In this document: piece by piece, positions 42,316-50,352 of the stretch
Numbering within the stretch: the stretch's first letter is position 1
How the letters are laid out: each line of letters opens with the position of its first letter
NCBI RefSeq assembly: GCF_004801905.1
Contig: NZ_SSSN01000015.1
Coordinates: 91,735 to 155,734, forward strand
Direction: 5' to 3'
DNA from: Orlajensenia flava
GTDB lineage: Bacteria > Actinomycetota > Actinomycetes > Actinomycetales > Microbacteriaceae
Length of the DNA stretch: 64,000 bases
Made by a program: the position numbers and the translations under genes
Notes under the pieces: model-generated
Told to the model about the DNA's origin: nothing
The model's database searches: none
The model's input: the letters and a program-made list of their open reading frames with translations, nothing else

Positions 42316-43380
42316 CTAGTTGCTGCGTTCGACGACGGTGTCGGCGAAGCGGGTGAGCGCCTTGGTGACCTGACCCTGCGGCAGCGGGTCGAGGGACGAT
42401 ACGGCGTCTCGGGCCCAACGGTGCGCCTCAGCGAGGGTGTACTCGGTCGCCGGATGCGCGCGCAGCTCGGCGATGAGCGCGTCGGCGACCGGATCGTCAC
42501 CCTCGGGCACACCGATGACGTCGCGCTCGAGGCGGTCGAGGAGGTCGGCGGATGCCGCATCCGTCTGGGCGAGTTCGCGAAGTCGCAGCAGCGGGAGGGT
42601 GACGACGCCTGCCCGGAGGTCGGTGCCGGGAACCTTGCCCGTGTCGCGTGGTTGCGGCGAGAGGTCGATGACGTCGTCGATGATCTGGAACGCGACGCCC
42701 ACCCGCTCGCCGTACTCGACGATGGGCTGCTCGAACTCGTCGGGCGCTCCGGAGAAGATCACGCCCGAGCGCGCTGCGGCGGCGATGAGCGAGCCGGTCT
42801 TGTCGGCGAGCACCTGCAGGTAGTGCTGCACGGGGTCCTCGCCGTCTGGCGCGCCCACCGTCTCGTGCAACTGGCCGAGCACGAGGCGCTCGAAAGTCGC
42901 GGCCTGCAGACGGATGGCCCGCTCCCCGAGTTCGGCCATGAGCTGGCTCGCGCGGGCGAACAGCAGGTCGCCCGCGAGGATGGCGACCGAGTTGCCCCAC
43001 ACCGTCTGCGCCGACGGCACGCCTCGACGCTTGTCGGCGTCGTCCATGACGTCGTCGTGGTAGAGCGAGCCGAGGTGGGTGACCTCGATGGCCGTGGCGG
43101 CAGCGATGACCTCGTCGGTGATGCCCCGGCCGAGGTGTGCGGTGAGCAGGGTGAGAACCGGCCGAACGCGTTTGCCGCCCGCTTTGAGGAGGTAGCTCGT
43201 GGTGGTGTCGGCGATCTCGTCGGCGAACCGAACCTGTTCGGCCAGGTCGGCCTCGACCCGGTCGAGACCCGCGTCGATGTCGCGGGCGAGTTCACGGTCG
43301 GCGGGCGTGGATCGAAGTCGGTCCACGAGTCCGAGTTGCGCTGCGAGCGCTGTACTGCGCCGGACGGCCCGAGGATTCAC
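42316..43380 (-). CDS. Polyprenyl diphosphate synthase (menaquinone side chain)
   Basis: A 354-residue trans-prenyltransferase. The first aspartate-rich motif is HDDVMDDADKRRG, the second IIDDVIDLSPQ, with GGKRVRP and KTGSLIAAAARSG between. It extends isopentenyl units on farnesyl or geranylgeranyl diphosphate to a C35-C50 chain. Its position beside menG and the other men genes points to the menaquinone tail. It starts at GTG 43380, 6 nt after a TAGGCT box, and heads the operon with fprA (34-bp gap) and fgd. Confidence 0.92.
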   Translation of the reverse strand: MNPRAVRRSTALAAQLGLVDRLRSTPADRELARDIDAGLDRVEADLAEQVRFADEIADTTTSYLLKAGGKRVRPVLTLLTAHLGRGITDEVIAAATAIEVTHLGSLYHDDVMDDADKRRGVPSAQTVWGNSVAILAGDLLFARASQLMAELGERAIRLQAATFERLVLGQLHETVGAPDGEDPVQHYLQVLADKTGSLIAAAARSGVIFSGAPDEFEQPIVEYGERVGVAFQIIDDVIDLSPQPRDTGKVPGTDLRAGVVTLPLLRLRELAQTDAASADLLDRLERDVIGVPEGDDPVADALIAELRAHPATEYTLAEAHRWARDAVSSLDPLPQGQVTKALTRFADTVVERSN

Positions 43381-43386
43381 CCGTCC

Positions 43387-43392
43387 AGCCTA
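43387..43392 (-). promoter_or_regulatory. -10 box of polyprenyl synthase operon (leaderless)
   Basis: TAGGCT on the minus strand, 6 nt before the GTG at 43380. Confidence 0.55.
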
Positions 43393-43486
43393 CCGGGGCG
43401 CGCTGGTACGTTCCGCTCTGGGTCGGATGCCCAGATGGATGCGTTGCCGGATGCTCAGCCGATGCCCGAGGGGGCGCCGCCGGGCC

Positions 43487-44191
43487 TCAGACCGGCTTCA
43501 CTCCGCGATGCAGCGCCACGACGCCCGCGGTCAGGTTGCGGTGGGCGACATCCGTGAATCCTGCCTCCCGCAGCCAGGCCGACAGGGCCGCCTGGTCGGG
43601 CCACGCGTTGATCGACTCGTTGAGGTACTCGTATGCGGAGTCGTTCGAACTCGACAGCCTCACGAGCGGCGGCATGACGTAGCGCTGGTAGAAGCCGTAG
43701 CCGAACCGGACGAGCCCGACGGGAGGCGTCGAGAACTCGCAGATGACGAGCCGGCCGCCCGGCCGCAGCACGCGCAGGAACTCGGCGATCGCCTTCTTCG
43801 GCTCGACCACGTTGCGGAGCCCGAACGAGATCGTCACGGCGTCGAACGACCCGTCGTCGAAGGGCAGCGCCGTGGCATCCGCCTCGACGAAGACGATGTT
43901 GGGCACCCCGGCCTGGCGCCGCCGACCGACCTCGATCATGCCCGGCGAGAAGTCTGCGGCGGTCACGTAGGCGCCGCTGCGAGCGAGCGATGCGCTGGAC
44001 GTGCCGGTACCAGCTGCGACGTCGAGCACCGACTCACCGCGCTGCGGGGCGACGGCCCGCGTGGTGGCCGCGCGCCAGAGCGCGGCGTTGCCGACCGAGA
44101 GGACGGTGTTGGTGCGGTCGTAGCTGGCGGCGACCTCGTCGAACATCGCCGAGACCTGCTCGGGCTGCTTGTGGAGGTCGGCGCGCATCAT
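43487..44191 (-). CDS. menG: Demethylmenaquinone methyltransferase
   Basis: A 234-residue UbiE/MenG class I methyltransferase. VSAMFDEVAASYDRTNTVLS is the family start, VLDVAAGTGTSSASLA the SAM motif, and DAVTISFGLRNVVEPKKAIAEFLRVLRPGGRL and YEYLNESINAWPDQ the diagnostic UbiE blocks. It methylates demethylmenaquinone, the last step of menaquinone synthesis. The mRNA probably starts at the ATGATG (44191), since a TAGACT box lies 6 nt upstream. Confidence 0.95.
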   Translation of the reverse strand: MMRADLHKQPEQVSAMFDEVAASYDRTNTVLSVGNAALWRAATTRAVAPQRGESVLDVAAGTGTSSASLARSGAYVTAADFSPGMIEVGRRRQAGVPNIVFVEADATALPFDDGSFDAVTISFGLRNVVEPKKAIAEFLRVLRPGGRLVICEFSTPPVGLVRFGYGFYQRYVMPPLVRLSSSNDSAYEYLNESINAWPDQAALSAWLREAGFTDVAHRNLTAGVVALHRGVKPV

Positions 44192-44197
44192 GCATCG

Positions 44198-44203
44198 AGT
44201 CTA
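44198..44203 (-). promoter_or_regulatory. -10 box of menG (leaderless)
   Basis: TAGACT on the minus strand, 6 nt before the ATG at 44191. Confidence 0.55.
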
Positions 44204-44297
44204 GGCACGGCGGGGAATGGGATGCCGGGTCGGGCGGTTGCACCCAACGACCAGCGGGCATCCGTCCGCCGCTTGCGAACTTCCGAGGAGAAGAACG

Positions 44298-44579
44298 ATG
44301 AAGGCCATCTGGAACGGAACCGTGCTCGCCGAATCCGACGAGACCATCGAGGTCGAGGGCAACGCGTACTTCCCGCCGAGCTCGATCAACCGCGAGTACT
44401 TCAGCGACAGCCAGCGCCACACCGTATGTCCGTGGAAGGGCCTTGCGAGCTACTACCACGTGAGCGTGGACGGCAAGGAGAACCCCGACGCCGCGTGGGT
44501 CTACCCCGAGCCCAAGGACGCCGCGAAGGAGATCACCGACTACGTGGCCTTCTGGCGCGGCGTCGAGGTCGTCGCCTAG
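44298..44579 (+). CDS. DUF427 domain protein
   Basis: A 93-residue DUF427 protein: MKAIWNGTVLAESDETIEVEGNAYFPP, then a conserved CPWKGLASYYHVSVDG and NPDAAWVYPEPK. The family is widespread in actinobacteria and fungi; its biochemical role is not established. GAGGAG at 44285-44290 is a good ribosome binding site for the ATG at 44298, in contrast with its leaderless neighbours. Confidence 0.9.
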   Translation: MKAIWNGTVLAESDETIEVEGNAYFPPSSINREYFSDSQRHTVCPWKGLASYYHVSVDGKENPDAAWVYPEPKDAAKEITDYVAFWRGVEVVA

Positions 44580-44604
44580 CGCCGATCCCCGGCCTGCCCG
44601 CGCG

Positions 44605-44610
44605 TAGGCT
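44605..44610 (+). promoter_or_regulatory. -10 box of isochorismate synthase gene (leaderless)
   Basis: TAGGCT, 7 nt before the GTG at 44618. Confidence 0.55.
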
Positions 44611-44617
44611 GAGAACC

Positions 44618-45838
44618 GTGACGGATGCCCAGGCCCTGACGGTGCGCACGCGCCACACGGCCGGGCTCCGATCGCTGGTGTTCCTCGCAGACCCGCGGCA
44701 TCCGCTGCTGTGGATGCGCGGAGGCGATGGCATCGCCGGCTACGGCGAGGCCCTGAGGCTCGAGTTCTCGGGCCCCGATCGACTGACGGATGCGGCTGCC
44801 GCGTGGCGGGACGTGGTCGCGCGGGCGCAGATCGACGACGATGTGCGGCTACCCGGCAGCGGACTCGTCGCGTTCGGCACGTTCGCCTTCGCCGACGAAT
44901 CGAATGCGACGAGCGTGCTCATCGTGCCCGAGTTGATCGTCGGCCGGCGGGGCAGCAAGGCGTGGGTGACGCGCATCGGCGACGGAGCGGGCATCGACCC
45001 CGTGATGCGGGCGTTCGGCGACGACTTCCGGGTCACCCTCCGCGCCGGGCAGACGTCTCCCGCCGACTACGTCGACGCCGTATCGACCGCGGTAGGCCGG
45101 ATCAACGACGACGAGCTCGGCAAAGTCGTGCTCGCCCGCGACCTGATCGGCCGGCTGCCCGCCGGATCCGACGTTCGCCGGATCGCCGCGGAGCTCGCCA
45201 TCGGCTACCCGGACTGCTGGACCTTCTGCGTCGACGGCATGGTCGGCGCGAGCCCTGAGACCCTCGTGCGCAGCGAGAAGGGCACGGTGTCTGCGCGCGT
45301 GCTAGCCGGAACGCTGCCTCGTGGGCGCGACGACCGCGCGGACGCGGAGGCGGCGGACTCCCTCGCCCGGTCGCCCAAGAACACGGCTGAGCACGCCTTC
45401 GCGGTGCGGAGCGTTCTCGACACCCTGGGTCGCCACACGATCCGGCTGCAGAAGTCGCAGCCGTTCACCCTGCGGCTGCCGAACCTGTGGCACCTCGCCA
45501 CCGACGTCGAGGGGGTGCTGCACGACGGATCGACCTCACTCGACCTGGTCGCCGACATGCATCCGACCGCCGCGGTGGCGGGAACACCGACGGATGCCGC
45601 GCTCGCCGTCATCCGCTCGCTCGAGAAGTTCGACCGCGGTCGCTATGCGGGACCTGTCGGATGGATCGACGCCCACGGGGACGGGGAATGGGCGATCGCC
45701 CTGAGGTGCGCACAGGTGGACGAGGACGACGTGGTGCACGCCTACGCCGGATGCGGCATCGTCGGCGATTCCGACCCCGCGGCCGAGCTCGCCGAGTCGC
45801 GCATCAAGTTCCGGCCGATCGTCGAGGCCCTGGCGTAG
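44618..45838 (+). CDS. menF: Isochorismate synthase
   Basis: A 406-residue chorismate-utilising enzyme. The C-terminal domain shows KVVLARDLIGRLP, ASPETLVR, the ARVLAGTLPRGRD block, AVAGTPTDAALAVI with the preceding HPTA, and GRYAGPVGWIDAHGDGEWAIALRCA, matching isochorismate synthases more than anthranilate or aminodeoxychorismate synthases. With menD, B, C, E and A nearby the product should go to menaquinone. The GTG at 44618 follows a TAGGCT box by 7 nt and has no Shine-Dalgarno sequence. Confidence 0.92.
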   Translation: MTDAQALTVRTRHTAGLRSLVFLADPRHPLLWMRGGDGIAGYGEALRLEFSGPDRLTDAAAAWRDVVARAQIDDDVRLPGSGLVAFGTFAFADESNATSVLIVPELIVGRRGSKAWVTRIGDGAGIDPVMRAFGDDFRVTLRAGQTSPADYVDAVSTAVGRINDDELGKVVLARDLIGRLPAGSDVRRIAAELAIGYPDCWTFCVDGMVGASPETLVRSEKGTVSARVLAGTLPRGRDDRADAEAADSLARSPKNTAEHAFAVRSVLDTLGRHTIRLQKSQPFTLRLPNLWHLATDVEGVLHDGSTSLDLVADMHPTAAVAGTPTDAALAVIRSLEKFDRGRYAGPVGWIDAHGDGEWAIALRCAQVDEDDVVHAYAGCGIVGDSDPAAELAESRIKFRPIVEALA

Positions 45839-45840
45839 CG

Positions 45841-46698
45841 TCAGGTGGCGGCGAGGCGCTTCTTCTCGAGCTCGACGTCGTAGTCGGCGGTCGGATAGGC
45901 GGGGTCGATGTCGCGGAGCGCGTCGATGAGCAGGTGCTGCACCGCCAGCCGGGCATACCACTTGTGGTTGCCCGGGACGACGTACCACGGAGCGTTGGCG
46001 GTGGAGGTCAGGTCGAACACGCGCTGATACGCCTTCTGGTACTCGGCCCAGCGCATCCGCTCGTCGACATCGGTCGGGTTGTACTTCCAGTGCTTGTCTG
46101 GCCGATCCAGCCGAGCGGACAATCGCTCCTTCTGCTCGTCGCTCGAGATGTGCAGCATCACCTTGATGACCGTCGTGCCCGTCTCGGTCAGCCGACGCTC
46201 GAAGTTGTTGATGGCGACGAAGCGTTCGTCGATCTCGGCGGGCGGTGCCAGCTGGCGGACGCTCCCGATGAGCACGTCCTCGTAGTGCGATCGGTCGAAC
46301 ACGCCGATCTGGCCGGCGGGCGGCAGCTCTCGGTTGATGCGCCAGAGGAAGTCGTGCGCGCGCTCCTCGGCCGTCGGCGCCTTGAACGCGTGGTAGGCGA
46401 TGCCTCCGGGGGCGACCGCACCCATCACGTGCTTGGTGATGCCGCCCTTGCCCGCGGTGTCCATCGCCTGCAACACGAGGAGGATCGAGCCGCGTGCCCC
46501 GAGAGTGCTCGCGGCGAAGAACATGTCCTGCAGGTCGGAGAGCACGTCCGCGCCCTCGGCGAGTGCCTTCTCGGCGTCCTTCTTCTTGCCCGAGAACCCG
46601 GGCGTATCGGCCGCCCGAGCCTCGTCGAGCACGAATCCGTCATGCACGCGCAGCAGCGACGTCGGGTCGTCGTCCCAGAACTTCTCGATACCGGCCAT
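45841..46698 (-). CDS. ppk2: Polyphosphate kinase 2 family phosphotransferase
   Basis: A 285-residue PPK2. Walker A is in QAMDTAGKGGITKHV, the lid and Walker B part in FKAPTAEERAHDFLWR, IGVFDRSHYEDVL and VIKVMLHISSDEQKERL. It transfers phosphate between polyphosphate and nucleotides; the single-domain length fits classes I or III, and the substrate nucleotide is not certain. AGGAGG six bases before the ATG at 46698 is a strong ribosome binding site. It is 42 bp after menD on the same strand, so it is probably the third gene of that operon. Confidence 0.92.
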   Translation of the reverse strand: MAGIEKFWDDDPTSLLRVHDGFVLDEARAADTPGFSGKKKDAEKALAEGADVLSDLQDMFFAASTLGARGSILLVLQAMDTAGKGGITKHVMGAVAPGGIAYHAFKAPTAEERAHDFLWRINRELPPAGQIGVFDRSHYEDVLIGSVRQLAPPAEIDERFVAINNFERRLTETGTTVIKVMLHISSDEQKERLSARLDRPDKHWKYNPTDVDERMRWAEYQKAYQRVFDLTSTANAPWYVVPGNHKWYARLAVQHLLIDALRDIDPAYPTADYDVELEKKRLAAT

Positions 46699-46740
46699 CG
46701 ACTGCCTCCTCGCACACGCGTGTGAGGCCATCCTGCCGCA

Positions 46741-48492
46741 TCACCGCTGCAGCGGCACCTCGAGAATCGTGGGGGCGGTGACGGATGCGGTCAGCGCGTC
46801 GATGAGTCGAGCCTGCGTCTCGGCGCGGCGGTACTCCCAGCCGTACGCTGCGGCGAGCGCTGCGACGTCGACGGACTGCGGCGTGAACATCACCCGATCG
46901 AAGGCATCGCGGGGAGCGGATGCGGCCACTTCGAGTGTGTCGAAGATGGTTCCGCCGCCGTCGTTCCCGACGATGAGCAGCACCCGCGGGCGGATCTCCC
47001 CGTCGCCGATCAGCAGCGACCCCGCGTCGTGCAGGAGGGTGAGGTCGCCGATGAGGGCACGCGTGACGCCGGGCGACCCGTCGGCCTGGCTGGCGAGCGC
47101 GACCCCGAGCGTGGTGGCGACCGTCCCGTCGATGCCCGCGAGGCCGCGATTGGCGTGCACGGTGATGCGCTTGCCCGGCGCCGACCGGTCCACATCGCGC
47201 ACCAGGCGACTGGCTCCGAGCACGAGTCGGTCGTGCGGCCACGTCGCGTTCCACACCGCCTCAGCGAGCATGCGGCGATCGATCGCCCGCTTCGCGACGG
47301 CCAGCTCGGTGGCGAGGAACTCGCGGCGCGCGTCGACCCCACTGCCGAGGGGGACGAGCGGATCGGTGGTCCGGCTCTCGTCGAGCAGGCGTCGGCTGGC
47401 CGACACCCATCGCCCCGTCCATCGCCGCTCATCGGGCGTCTGCTCGTGGTCGGCCACCCGGGCGGACGACACGAAACGATCGACGGCGTGCCCGGGGTCG
47501 TAGCGGTCGGCGCCCGCAGAGTGGACGACGACCGTCTCGACATCGCCCCGACGCACGAGAGCGGGAACCTGCCGGCTGAGCGAGGGGGTACCGAAGACGA
47601 TGGCGCGCTCCACGGCACCACCGAACTCGGCGTCATCCAGAAGCTCGCGATAGGCCACGACCAGGTTCGGTCCGAAGTGCGCTCCGCTGACGACCTCCGC
47701 CAGCAGCGGCCAGCCGCCCGCACGGGCGAGCGCCTCCGCCTCCTCCCCTGCCCCACTGCCGGCGACCACCACGGTGCGCGGGCCGTGCTCGAGCACGACG
47801 GGCTCGCCGATGTCGCGCCCAGGCGAGGAACGGATGGCGGACACGTCGACGGCGTCATCCTCGGAGGCCACCGCAGCAGTCACCTCGACGGCGAGAGGCG
47901 CCGCCAGCGCGGTCGGCCGAGTCGCGGCGGCGGAGAGCGGTTCGCGGTACTGCAGGTTGAGATGCACCGGCCCCGGATCGCGGACATCGGTGGCAACGGC
48001 CACCGCATCCAGCGCCAGCCGGCGCACCGCCCCGAGCTCGCCGTCGGCACCCGTCGGAGCCGCCACATCCACCTCGTAGCGGCGGGTGTCGTCGAAGATC
48101 CCGGCTTGGCGCGTGGTCTGGTTCGACCGGATGCCCCGCAGCTCTTCGGGCCGATCGGCGGTCAGCGCGATGAAGGGCACGCCCGAATGGGTCGCCTCGA
48201 GCATCGCCGGGTGCAGATTGGCGACCGCTGTCCCCGACGTCGTGATGACGGGAGCCGGCACCCCGCTCTCGCGTGCCATGCCGAGCGCGAGGAAGCCCGC
48301 CCCGCGTTCATCCAACCGCACGTGCAGCCGCAGGGCTCCGACGCGATCGAGCTCGGCGGCGGCCAGGGCGAGTGCCTGCGAGCGCGAGCCGGGGCACACC
48401 ACGACGTCTCGGATGCCGGCATCGACGAGGGCCTCGAGCAGCACGAACGCCGCATCCGTCGCCGGGCTCGCCGAGCGACCGGCTTCAGGCAT
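46741..48492 (-). CDS. menD: SEPHCHC synthase (2-succinyl-5-enolpyruvyl-6-hydroxy-3-cyclohexene-1-carboxylate synthase)
   Basis: A 583-residue thiamine-diphosphate enzyme. The N-terminal domain has VVCPGSRSQALALAAAE, HVRLDERGAGFLALG and TTSGTAVANLHPAMLEA; the ThDP domain has ANRGLAGIDGTVATTLGVALA and GDLTLLHDAGSL, with NDGGGTIF. It joins isochorismate and 2-oxoglutarate in menaquinone synthesis. The ATG at 48492 overlaps the stop of the upstream PLDc_N gene by 8 bases. Confidence 0.95.
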   Translation of the reverse strand: MPEAGRSASPATDAAFVLLEALVDAGIRDVVVCPGSRSQALALAAAELDRVGALRLHVRLDERGAGFLALGMARESGVPAPVITTSGTAVANLHPAMLEATHSGVPFIALTADRPEELRGIRSNQTTRQAGIFDDTRRYEVDVAAPTGADGELGAVRRLALDAVAVATDVRDPGPVHLNLQYREPLSAAATRPTALAAPLAVEVTAAVASEDDAVDVSAIRSSPGRDIGEPVVLEHGPRTVVVAGSGAGEEAEALARAGGWPLLAEVVSGAHFGPNLVVAYRELLDDAEFGGAVERAIVFGTPSLSRQVPALVRRGDVETVVVHSAGADRYDPGHAVDRFVSSARVADHEQTPDERRWTGRWVSASRRLLDESRTTDPLVPLGSGVDARREFLATELAVAKRAIDRRMLAEAVWNATWPHDRLVLGASRLVRDVDRSAPGKRITVHANRGLAGIDGTVATTLGVALASQADGSPGVTRALIGDLTLLHDAGSLLIGDGEIRPRVLLIVGNDGGGTIFDTLEVAASAPRDAFDRVMFTPQSVDVAALAAAYGWEYRRAETQARLIDALTASVTAPTILEVPLQR

Positions 48493-48856
48493 CCGTCCTG
48501 CCGGGCTTGTCGCCGTCACGGCGATCGGTGGAATCCGGCTTGTCGTCGTCGAGGTCGGCGAGCTCCTGCTCCAGGCGGCGGATGCGCTCCTCCTGTGCGG
48601 CGTCGCGCCCCAGCTGCCCGAGGAATTCGGGGTCGTCGTCTGGGGCCATGCTGCGGGCTCCGCCCGACGAACGCCGGCCGCGTCCGATGATGAACCACAG
48701 CACCCCGCCGATGACCGGGAGGAGAAGGATGACGATGATCCAGACGGCCCGAGGCACGCCGCGGATGCGCGTCTTCTCGAAGAGCGCGCAGTCGACGAGC
48801 GAGAAGATCGTGAAGACCACGACCGCGACGCCGAGGCCGAACAACAGGCGGACCAT
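48485..48856 (-). CDS. PLDc_N domain membrane protein
   Basis: A 123-residue protein with two membrane segments (LLFGLGVAVVVFTIFSLVDCALF and AVWIIVILLLPVIGGVLWFIIG) separated by the PLDc_N signature loop (TRIRGVPRAVW). It has an acidic, coiled C-terminal tail (QEERIRRLEQELADLDDD). The function is unknown; in actinobacteria it commonly stands next to menaquinone genes. The ATG at 48856 is 7 nt after a TAGACT box. It heads the menD-ppk2 transcript. Confidence 0.88.
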   Translation of the reverse strand: MVRLLFGLGVAVVVFTIFSLVDCALFEKTRIRGVPRAVWIIVILLLPVIGGVLWFIIGRGRRSSGGARSMAPDDDPEFLGQLGRDAAQEERIRRLEQELADLDDDKPDSTDRRDGDKPGRTDA

Positions 48857-48863
48857 GCACGTA

Positions 48864-48869
48864 AGTCTA
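48864..48869 (-). promoter_or_regulatory. -10 box of PLDc_N/menD operon (leaderless)
   Basis: TAGACT on the minus strand, 7 nt before the ATG at 48856. Confidence 0.55.
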
Positions 48870-48931
48870 GGTCGGAATCCTGCGACATCTCCGGGGAGCG
48901 GGCCGTGAGATCCGCTCCCAGTCGGCGAACG

Positions 48932-48937
48932 TAGAAT
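48932..48937 (+). promoter_or_regulatory. -10 box of DUF4229 gene (leaderless)
   Basis: TAGAAT, 8 nt before the GTG at 48946. Confidence 0.5.
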
Positions 48938-48945
48938 CGAGGATC

Positions 48946-49320
48946 GTGAAGGCATCATCCTGGGTAGGGTTCACCGTTCTGCGGTTGTTGGCGTTCTTCG
49001 TGCCGCTCGCGGTGCTGCTCATCGCCGGAGTGAACCCGTGGCTCTCCGCCCTGCTCTCGGCCATCATCGGCCTGTGCGTGTCGTACATCTTCCTGCGCCG
49101 CCCGCGCGAGAAGGTCTCGACCGCCATCTACGACGCCCGCCACCCCGACAAGCCCGTCGTCCACGTCGACGACGAGAGCGAGGATGCCGCCATCGATCGG
49201 GCCCAGGCCGATGCGCGTCAGCGCGCTACGGCGTCAGAACGCGAACGCGGCCCCCAGACCGACGCCGATGATCAGGCCGACGAAGCTCGTGAGCTTCAGC
49301 GCAAGGATGAGCTCGGCTGA
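48946..49320 (+). CDS. DUF4229 membrane protein
   Basis: A 124-residue protein with two membrane segments (VLRLLAFFVPLAVLLIAGV and PWLSALLSAIIGLCVSYIFL), then RRPREKVSTAIYDARH and a highly charged tail. This is the DUF4229 layout found in actinobacteria next to menA. Its function is unknown. The last 87 bases overlap the 3' end of menA on the other strand; the overlap encodes the charged tail only. Confidence 0.85.
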   Translation: MKASSWVGFTVLRLLAFFVPLAVLLIAGVNPWLSALLSAIIGLCVSYIFLRRPREKVSTAIYDARHPDKPVVHVDDESEDAAIDRAQADARQRATASERERGPQTDADDQADEARELQRKDELG

Positions 49321-50271
49321 GGTCTTCGCCGTGCACGTGATGAGCGCGGCGGGAAGAGCGAGCAGCAGCCCGAACAGGGTGAGCCAGCCCAGCGGATACA
49401 CCAGTGCGATGAGCGCGACGATCACGAACGGCGCCAGCAGGAACACGCAGTAGACGACCTTCGACGCCGTGCGGCCGATGAGCACCGAGAGGGTGCGCTT
49501 GCCCGCGAGCCGGTCCTGGTCGCGATCGCGCAGGTTGTTCACCATGAGCACCGCGCAGGCCACGAGGCCGATGGCGACGCCGGCGAGCCAGCTCTCCAGG
49601 CTCACGTAGAGCACCTGCACGAAGGTGGTGCCCGCCGTTGCGACGAGGCCGAAGAACACGAACACGGCGAGCTCGCCCAGGCCCGCATAGCCGTAGGGGC
49701 GTCGGCCGCCGGTGTAGAACCAGGCGGCGACCAGAGCGACCGCACCGACGGCGAGGAGCCACCACTGCTGGGTCAGCACGACGAGAGCGAGACCGGCGAC
49801 CGCGGCGATGCCGAAGAACACCAGCGCCACGACCAGCACCCGTTTCGGGCTCACGGCCCCCGACCCCGTGAGGCGTGCCGGGCCGACGCGGTAGGCATCC
49901 GTCCCCCGGATGCCATCGGAGTAGTCGTTGGCGTAGTTGACCCCGATCTGCAGGCCGAGCGCGACGACGAGGCACAGCAGCGCGCGCACCCAGTGGAAGA
50001 CGCCCGGGCCCGCGATCACGATGGCCGCGCCGGTTCCTGCGGCAACGGGTGCGATTGCGAGAGTCAGGGTGCGGATGCGGGCGCCCGCGATCCAACCGGC
50101 CGCCCCGGCCGGAACGGCCGCTGCGCGTTCGGCGACGGCCCTCTTGGCCGGGTTGCCGCTGCGGGAGGGGTTGCTGGAGCTCACTCTGGTCGCCTGTCGG
50201 GGTTGCGCGGGTCGTGTCTCCGCCGGTCGAGGATGCGCTGGTCGCGATTGCGAGGGTCGAGGTTGTGCCAC
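49234..50271 (-). CDS. menA: 1,4-dihydroxy-2-naphthoate polyprenyltransferase
   Basis: A 345-residue UbiA-family prenyltransferase with about eight membrane segments. The two aspartate-rich motifs are NYANDYSDGIRGTD and NNLRDRDQDRLAGKRT. It attaches the polyprenyl tail to dihydroxynaphthoate in the membrane. The first 45 residues are a Pro/Arg/Gln-rich extension not usual for the family. The GTG at 50271 is kept because a TACAAT box lies 7 nt upstream; a GTG at 50184 (VSSSNPSRSGN) is the alternative. Confidence 0.93.
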   Translation of the reverse strand: MAQPRPSQSRPAHPRPAETRPAQPRQATRVSSSNPSRSGNPAKRAVAERAAAVPAGAAGWIAGARIRTLTLAIAPVAAGTGAAIVIAGPGVFHWVRALLCLVVALGLQIGVNYANDYSDGIRGTDAYRVGPARLTGSGAVSPKRVLVVALVFFGIAAVAGLALVVLTQQWWLLAVGAVALVAAWFYTGGRRPYGYAGLGELAVFVFFGLVATAGTTFVQVLYVSLESWLAGVAIGLVACAVLMVNNLRDRDQDRLAGKRTLSVLIGRTASKVVYCVFLLAPFVIVALIALVYPLGWLTLFGLLLALPAALITCTAKTSAELILALKLTSFVGLIIGVGLGAAFAF

Positions 50272-50278
50272 GAGGAGG

Positions 50279-50284
50279 ATTGTA
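50279..50284 (-). promoter_or_regulatory. -10 box of menA (leaderless)
   Basis: TACAAT on the minus strand, 7 nt before the GTG at 50271. Confidence 0.5.
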
Positions 50285-50352
50285 GAGGGCGCCGGCCGGA
50301 CGGACGACGGGCGCCGCTATGAGTCGCCTCTGCGTTCATGAAGCGGGCCGAT

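Noticed and set aside
48493-48888. N-terminal extension of MenD
   Set aside because: The extra 132 residues are Ser/Arg-rich shadow of the PLDc_N gene; MenD homology begins just after ATG 48492.
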